Of a stretch of DNA of 19,087 bases, positions 15,269 through 19,087 are shown one piece after another. The position numbers and the translations under genes are program-made. The notes under the pieces are model-generated. The model was not told the DNA's origin. It worked only from the letters and a program-made list of their open reading frames with translations, and did not search any database. Source of the DNA: Deltaproteobacteria bacterium (GTDB taxonomy: Bacteria; Desulfobacterota; Dissulfuribacteria; Dissulfuribacterales; JALVPX01); the NCBI GenBank assembly GCA_027031565.1, contig JALVPX010000022.1:1245-20331 (forward strand), given 5' to 3'. How positions within the stretch are numbered: the first letter of the stretch is position 1; each line of letters opens with the position of its first letter.

Positions 15269-15730
15269 CTAGAAGATATCAGACATTCTTTTATTTGCTG
15301 CCCGGAGCCTGACGCCGAGAATCCGCAGCATGGATCTAAGGAGTTTGACAGTTGAAGCGGGAAACCGCTCCATCAATTCCTCAAATTGTCTGTTGTGGAG
15401 CAGTGCCACCTGGCAGTCTTCCAGGGCTGTAACTGTTGCTCCCCGGCATGCACCCTTCATATCACTAACTGCCTGTTCCCCTATGAAACATCCAGGGCCG
15501 AAGACCGCCAGCACAAAATGCTTGTCAGGGAATTCGGTCTGTTTCTTGACCTGTACCCTTCCTTCGGCAAGAAATGCGATAAAATCTCCTGGGTCGCCTT
15601 CGTTGAAAAGGATTTCCCCCTTTTTATACTTTCTGAATTCAAAAAGGCTGCATACCGCCTGGGCCTCTTCGGGATGAAAGTAATTGAAGAGGCCAGAATT
15701 TTTTGCAATCCGTTTACATTCTTCCCTCAC
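15269..15730 (-). CDS. Stand-alone cyclic-nucleotide-binding-domain protein, 153 aa
   Basis: The start is GTG 15730, overlapping the mlaC stop as GTGA, so translation is coupled. The protein is a single CRP-type sensor domain: KKGEILFNEGDPGDFIAFLA (36-55), a beta roll, and the phosphate-binding cassette FIGEQAV (82-88) with Glu85 and Arg96 (CRGATVTA), the residues that hold cyclic nucleotide in CRP-like domains. A C-terminal helix (117-153) follows, but there is no helix-turn-helix, so it is not a DNA-binding regulator by itself. It is the last gene of the mla operon. A role in sensing a nucleotide or in partner binding for the transporter is inference; no such partner is established in the classical Mla system. 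Confidence 0.85.
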   Translation of the reverse strand: MREECKRIAKNSGLFNYFHPEEAQAVCSLFEFRKYKKGEILFNEGDPGDFIAFLAEGRVQVKKQTEFPDKHFVLAVFGPGCFIGEQAVSDMKGACRGATVTALEDCQVALLHNRQFEELMERFPASTVKLLRSMLRILGVRLRAANKRMSDIF

Positions 15731-16419
15731 AGTATCACGCCTTTCTCTTCCACATGGAACAGCGCGGCGCTCTTTTGCTCCGGCTGGGCAGAAAGCTCCT
15801 TGATCTTAGCCCTCATTTTGGCTATCAGGCCGTCGAAACCTTCCTTTTTCATGATTTCAGCATAAGTGGCCCTGTAATTGCTCACCATGCTCACGTCTTC
15901 CACCTTGACGTCATAAATCACCCATCTGCCATTGCCTTTTTTCAGCAGGGAATAGGTTACGGGTATCTCTTCTTTTTGGGCCTGGATTATGGTGTACACC
16001 CTGGCCAGATTTCGCCTTATTCGTTGCTTTTTGAACAACACCTTTTCATCGGAATAGTTTTCGATCTTGTTCCTGTATGAGGTTTCAAGGAGCTGGGCAA
16101 GCAGTTTCGTGAATTCCTCTTTTTCATGGGAAGAGAGTTTTCTCCAATGCCGTGCCAATATCCGTTTGGCCATTTCAGAAAAGTCAAAGTGTTCATATAT
16201 AATCTTGCGGATCTTCTCCCGCCTCTGCTCCTTGGAAAGCTCCTTGTTTTTAAGCAGATCGATTATCTGGTTTACTGCAAACTTAACGACGCATATTGGT
16301 GAGGATGTCTTGCCCTCACAGGCGGTTGCGGTGGGGCTCGAAAACGGTAGCAGCCCCACGTAAATCGTAAAAAAGATTATGACTATCGATCCTGTTATGC
16401 CAATTTTTGATTTCTTCAT
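15727..16419 (-). CDS. mlaC: MlaC/Ttg2D-family periplasmic phospholipid-binding protein
   Basis: ATG 16419 is preferred; an in-frame TTG two codons upstream (16425) is closer to GGAGG and cannot be excluded. The 230-residue protein begins MKKSKIGITGSIVIIFFTIY, a basic tip followed by a hydrophobic segment: a signal peptide, with probable cleavage in the SPTATAC region near residue 34. The mature part has the Tol_Tol_Ttg2 pattern: helices with FDFSEMAKRILARHWRKLS, then KFTKLL-type helices and the strand region ARVYTIIQ... GNGRWVIYDVKVEDVSMVSN. In Mla systems this protein carries phospholipid across the periplasm between the MlaFEDB complex and the outer membrane. Gene order E-F-D-C supports the call. 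An unusual 150-base gap with a 23-base tandem repeat separates it from mlaD. Confidence 0.9.
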   Translation of the reverse strand: MKKSKIGITGSIVIIFFTIYVGLLPFSSPTATACEGKTSSPICVVKFAVNQIIDLLKNKELSKEQRREKIRKIIYEHFDFSEMAKRILARHWRKLSSHEKEEFTKLLAQLLETSYRNKIENYSDEKVLFKKQRIRRNLARVYTIIQAQKEEIPVTYSLLKKGNGRWVIYDVKVEDVSMVSNYRATYAEIMKKEGFDGLIAKMRAKIKELSAQPEQKSAALFHVEEKGVIL

Positions 16420-16466
16420 TGCCAAACAAACCTCCAGCTATTTGCGGCTGTTTCAAAAAGCATCTT

Positions 16467-16512
16467 CATAACGGTGCCAAAAAAGCAAACATAACGGTGC
16501 CAAAAAAGCAAA
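16467..16512. repeat. Exact 23-bp tandem duplication in the mlaD-mlaC gap
   Basis: Two identical 23-base units abut (16467-16489 and 16490-16512), each beginning CATAACGGTGCC and ending in an A-run with GCAAA. Read on the coding (minus) strand each unit has a T-run followed by TGGCACC. It lies within the operon, about 50 bases before the mlaC start. Confidence 0.95.
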
Positions 16513-16570
16513 AATACAACATCCGCATGCTATTTCAAATTTGCAAGATGTGCTCCAGCTCAATAAAGAA

Positions 16571-17020
16571 TTATTTCTTTTCAAAGATATATTTACTTAC
16601 CAGTTCCTCTAGGTCGAGGGCGGATTCTGTTTCCATGATTTCGTCGCCATCTTTGAGATAGACCTCTGATCCCCCAGGTTGAATAGACACATATTTGTCC
16701 CCGATTATACCAGATGTCTTTATGCTGGCTATCACGTCGTCTGGCAGCTTGACATTTTGCCTTATTTCCATGGTAACCGCTGCCTCATAATTTTCGTTGT
16801 CAAGTTCAATTCCGGCCACGCGTCCTATTTTCACCCCGGCCAGCTCGACGTTTGCGCCCTTTTTGAGTCCTGTCACAGAGGTGAAGTGGGCAGAAACCCT
16901 GTAGAAATTCTGCTTGAAAAGGTTTATGTCCCCCAACTTTACAGCCAGATATGCAAAACATATGAAGCCGAGAATAAGAAAAATACCTACTACTGTTTCA
17001 ATATTGAACCTGCTCTTCAT
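16571..17020 (-). CDS. mlaD: MlaD: MCE-domain lipid-transport subunit
   Basis: The 149-residue protein has one N-terminal membrane helix (NIETVVGIFLILGFICFAYL, 6-25) and a single MCE domain: YRVSAHFTSVTGLKKGANVE (40-59) with LAGVKIGRVAGIEL just after it, then the KTSGIIGDKYVSI stretch. It forms the hexameric ring in the periplasm that channels phospholipid through the MlaFEDB complex. At 149 residues it is shorter than E. coli MlaD (183) because the C-terminal helix extension is brief. Its start overlaps the mlaF stop (ATGA). Confidence 0.93.
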   Translation of the reverse strand: MKSRFNIETVVGIFLILGFICFAYLAVKLGDINLFKQNFYRVSAHFTSVTGLKKGANVELAGVKIGRVAGIELDNENYEAAVTMEIRQNVKLPDDVIASIKTSGIIGDKYVSIQPGGSEVYLKDGDEIMETESALDLEELVSKYIFEKK

Positions 17021-17796
17021 AGAGATTCTCCCTCTCCACGGTAAATTTCGCCCATTGTGGCCTGGATAAAGGCCTTTACGTAGGGATTTTCTGATGTCTG
17101 GAAATCCTCAGGAGGAAGGCATTCCTGGATCTTTCCATCGGCGACCAGGGCGACGTAGTCTGCCAGCTTGAATATCTTCGGGGCGTCGTGGCTGACGATT
17201 ACCGAGGTGTAGCCGAGTTTGCGCTGGGTATGGTGGAACAGCTTGTATATCTCTTCACTGCGCTTTACATCAAGCCCTGTAGTGGGTTCGTCCAGGAAGA
17301 CGATCTTTGGGTCGAGCACCAGGGCCCTTGCCAGACCAACCCTCTTCCTCATGCCTCCACTGAGCTGCGCAGGGTATTTCTCCTCTACGCCGTGAAGGTC
17401 CATGAGCGCAAGTTTTTCCTTTACGATCCTGCCGATCTCCGCTTCCTTGAGTTTTGTGCGTTCACGAAGGGGAAGGGCCACATTTTCATAGACTGTAATG
17501 GAATCAAAAAGGGCTGAGCTTTGGAACAATACGCCGATGTCCCGCCTAACCTCCATCAGCTCGTTCTTTTTCATCCGGGATATGTCCTTGCCGTGTATCA
17601 AAACCTGCCCGTTGTCTGGTTTCAGCAGCCCGAGCATGTGTTTAAGGAGCACGGATTTTCCCTGGCCGCTGCCGCCCACGATGACCGTGGCCTTGCCTGT
17701 GCGGATGTCCAGGCTCGCCTTCCTGAGCACCTTCTGGGTGCCGAAGGATTTTTCTATCTCAACAAGTCTTATGATTGGATCGCGTTGTTCTGTCAT
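17017..17796 (-). CDS. mlaF: MlaF: ABC transporter ATPase of the phospholipid transporter
   Basis: The 259-residue protein has all the ABC ATPase motifs: Walker A GGSGQGKS (41-48), a Q-loop in VLFQSSALFD, signature LSGGMRKRVGLARAL, Walker B IVFLDEPTTGLD, and a switch histidine in VSHD. LSGGM rather than LSGGQ is usual for MlaF-type ATPases. It powers phospholipid movement with MlaE. It lies seven bases after mlaE and overlaps mlaD by four bases. Strong call from motifs plus gene order. Confidence 0.95.
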   Translation of the reverse strand: MTEQRDPIIRLVEIEKSFGTQKVLRKASLDIRTGKATVIVGGSGQGKSVLLKHMLGLLKPDNGQVLIHGKDISRMKKNELMEVRRDIGVLFQSSALFDSITVYENVALPLRERTKLKEAEIGRIVKEKLALMDLHGVEEKYPAQLSGGMRKRVGLARALVLDPKIVFLDEPTTGLDVKRSEEIYKLFHHTQRKLGYTSVIVSHDAPKIFKLADYVALVADGKIQECLPPEDFQTSENPYVKAFIQATMGEIYRGEGESL

Positions 17797-17803
17797 TATG
17801 ATT

Positions 17804-18604
17804 TCACAACAAGATGGCCGTGATTAGATAGTCGCCTACCAGGATGGCCACAGATGAAAATACCACTGCGCTTGTTGTCACCCGGCTCACTCCTTCAGCA
17901 CCAAATCCTCCGGCCCTGTCAAGGTGGACATAAAAGCCTTTAGATGCACAAATACCTATAATTATTATTGCAAATGCAAGCGATTTGACCAATCCCATAT
18001 AGAGATCGTCCCAGATCACGCTCTGATACATACCCTGAAAGTAGGCCCCTTCGTTAACGCCCAGCACCGGCACGGCAATCAAATAGCCGCCGAGTATGCC
18101 TACCACGTTGAAAAAGGCTGCAAGAATGGGCAGGCTTATAATGGCTGCCACCAGCTTGGGCGCTATGAGAAACTTGAAGGGGTCAATGGCCATGCACTCC
18201 AGGGCATCTATTTGTTCCGTGTTGCGCATTATGCCTATTTCTGCGCAGATGGCTGATCCCGCACGGCCCGTGACCATAAGGGCGGTCAGGACAGGTCCTA
18301 GTTCCCGCACGAGGCTCAACCCTATGGCAGAACCAAGGGCGCTTTCTGAACCAAACTGGCTTAGGCTGTAATACCCCTGCAGGCCGAGTACCATGCCAGT
18401 AAAGGCGCCGGTAAAGATGATAACAAACAGGGATTTGGCGCCTATGAAATGAATCTGGTTTACCAGCGGCTCCCACTTATAAGGAGGAACAATGGTGGCG
18501 ATTACGGCCCTCAGCATAAAAAGGCCCATTCTTCCAGTGAGATTGAAATAGTAAAGGGCCCAATCTCCGAGAAACTCAAATCCGCGCAAACAATTTACGA
18601 CCAT
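17804..18604 (-). CDS. mlaE: MlaE: ABC transporter permease of the phospholipid transporter
   Basis: ATG 18604 has GAAGGG eight bases upstream; the in-frame TTG at 18610 is too close to that site and is rejected. The 266-residue protein has about five hydrophobic segments and the MlaE/Ttg2B landmarks: ELGPVLTALMVTGRAGSAIC, then EIGIMRNTEQIDALECMAID, and the C-terminal SSVAILVGDYLITAILL. It is the inner-membrane permease that pairs with MlaF. It opens the operon. No MlaB (STAS) gene is present in this operon as seen. Confidence 0.94.
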   Translation of the reverse strand: MVVNCLRGFEFLGDWALYYFNLTGRMGLFMLRAVIATIVPPYKWEPLVNQIHFIGAKSLFVIIFTGAFTGMVLGLQGYYSLSQFGSESALGSAIGLSLVRELGPVLTALMVTGRAGSAICAEIGIMRNTEQIDALECMAIDPFKFLIAPKLVAAIISLPILAAFFNVVGILGGYLIAVPVLGVNEGAYFQGMYQSVIWDDLYMGLVKSLAFAIIIIGICASKGFYVHLDRAGGFGAEGVSRVTTSAVVFSSVAILVGDYLITAILL

Positions 18605-18704
18605 TGCCAATCCCTTCCCATGAAACGAATATAGAACTCCTGATTGTATTCAGAAAAGCAAAAAAAGAAAAGAAAAAGTAGAGGCCTCCTCTTGAATTCT
18701 TAAT

Positions 18705-18857
18705 CCATTGGCTACCTCTAAAAATTGTCTTTTTGCCCAATGGCTGCGTTGCACTCAAAAAATAATCCTCGAAATATCAACAACATGTCTGCGGTTATTT
18801 TTTTCGCGCGCCTTGCCCTTGAACAAAAATCCTAATTTTTAGAGATAGCCCATTGCC
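18705..18857. repeat. Nested palindromic (REP/fold-back-like) element, about 153 bp
   Basis: The outer arms 18705-18735 and 18824-18857 are imperfect inverted repeats with a perfect 11-base core, CTCTAAAAATT (18716-18726) against AATTTTTAGAG (18834-18844). An inner pair, AAAAAATAA (18757-18765) and TTATTTTTT (18795-18803), forms a second hairpin around a loop with CCTCG and TGCGG. Between the arms, weaker GC-rich pairing is possible. No coding content. It looks like a non-autonomous repeat; the family is not identified from this window, and no second copy is present here. Confidence 0.7.
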
Positions 18858-18926
18858 GTCTTGCTCTTTGCAAAATTAAGGCCATGTCAAAGGGCAGACA
18901 TGACAGGCAATAGTTGTTTTTGGCAT

Positions 18927-18984
18927 AAAAGAGGTTTTACAGTATGCTGGCATGTCAAAAGAGGTAGTTTAGAGGATGCTGCCA
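18927..18984. repeat. Imperfect direct repeat upstream of the right-edge gene
   Basis: Two copies share AAAAGAGGT at the left and ATGCTG(G/C)CA at the right: 18927-18952 and 18957-18984, differing by substitutions and a two-base gap. A CATGTC lies between them, the same hexamer that forms half of the inverted repeat at 18883-18902. Confidence 0.6.
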
Positions 18985-18988
18985 GGCA

Positions 18989-19087
18989 ATGACCATATTT
19001 GAAAAAATAGATCGGGCCAGGAAGCTCTACGACCGATGCTCGAAAAGACTTTCAGAAAGCCAGGAACTTTCCCTGCTTCTTCAAAGG
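18989..19087 (+). CDS. Unidentified protein, N-terminal 33 residues (3' end outside window)
   Basis: An open frame starts at ATG 18989 and is still open at the window edge. It begins MTIFEKIDRARKLYDRCSKR and continues with a Ser/Glu/Leu-rich, helical-looking segment. An in-frame TAG lies nine codons upstream, so this ATG is the first possible start; the ribosome binding site is weak (AGG at 18984-18986 or AGAGGA at 18971-18976). I do not recognise the family from 33 residues. It is divergent from the mla operon. Confidence 0.55.
   Translation, partial: MTIFEKIDRARKLYDRCSKRLSESQELSLLLQR

Larger units (their letters stand above)
18611..18988. other. Non-coding region between mlaE and the right-edge gene
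   Basis: This roughly 380-base stretch separates two divergent transcription units. It holds a purine/pyrimidine tract (18656-18679), a GAGGCCTC palindrome (18681-18688), the large palindromic element annotated separately, an inverted repeat CATGTC/GACATG (18883-18902) and an imperfect direct repeat (18927-18952 and 18957-18984). I find no gene and no convincing promoter with a good -35/-10 pair on either strand. Confidence 0.6.

Noticed and set aside
16467..16512. Sigma-54 promoter on the minus strand (TGGCAC ... TTTGC) within the tandem repeat
   Set aside because: The GG and GC dinucleotides are separated by 13 bases rather than the required 10, and the T-run repeat creates the resemblance.
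18976..19002. Eight-codon open frame (ATG 18976 to TGA) overlapping the right-edge start
   Set aside because: Too short and without a ribosome binding site; probably accidental.

Overview
The window looks like chromosomal DNA of an anaerobic, Gram-negative sulfur-metabolising bacterium, most likely a Desulfobacterota lineage that disproportionates inorganic sulfur (Dissulfuribacterales-like). This rests on a TusA-DsrE-DsrF-like-DsrH-like cluster at the left edge that resembles the YTD cluster of sulfur disproportionators, an anaerobic-type (early cobalt) cobalamin gene, an Aquifex-type aconitase, and a Mla lipid-transport operon, which implies an outer membrane. The genus is inference only.

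Layout. 1-1062 (+): the 3' end of a TusA-like gene and three small sulfur-relay genes, closed by a strong intrinsic terminator at 1100-1131. 1170-3065 (-): a CbiF-CbiG fusion for cobalamin synthesis, convergent with the sulfur cluster. 3179-4390 (-): an orphan PilC/GspF-type inner-membrane platform protein. 4499-11322 (-): aconitase, aroE, aroA, aroK, aroC, tyrA and a DUF167 gene. From aroE to tyrA each stop overlaps the next start (ATGA), and aroE begins directly after the aconitase stop, so these genes look like one translationally coupled operon. Together they convert 3-dehydroshikimate to chorismate and then towards tyrosine. The operon is read from a clear promoter at about 11355-11383, which stands back to back with a promoter for the divergent universal-stress-protein gene (11468-11920, +).

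11995-14673 (+): an 892-residue three-module protein (DHH/DHHA1 phosphoesterase, paired CBS domains, class II tRNA nucleotidyltransferase/poly(A) polymerase), starting at TTG just after a strong hairpin. 14674-15268 is an accessory-looking, AT-richer stretch with inverted repeats and one small antitoxin-like gene lacking a visible toxin.

15269-18604 (-): a Mla-type phospholipid-transport operon, mlaE-mlaF-mlaD-mlaC, ending in a translationally coupled stand-alone cyclic-nucleotide-binding-domain protein. The mlaD-mlaC gap holds an exact 23-bp tandem duplication. 18611-18988 is non-coding and carries a roughly 155-bp nested palindromic (REP/fold-back-like) element and smaller repeats in front of a partial gene that runs off the right edge.

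No rRNA, tRNA, CRISPR array, phage or intact insertion sequence was seen.
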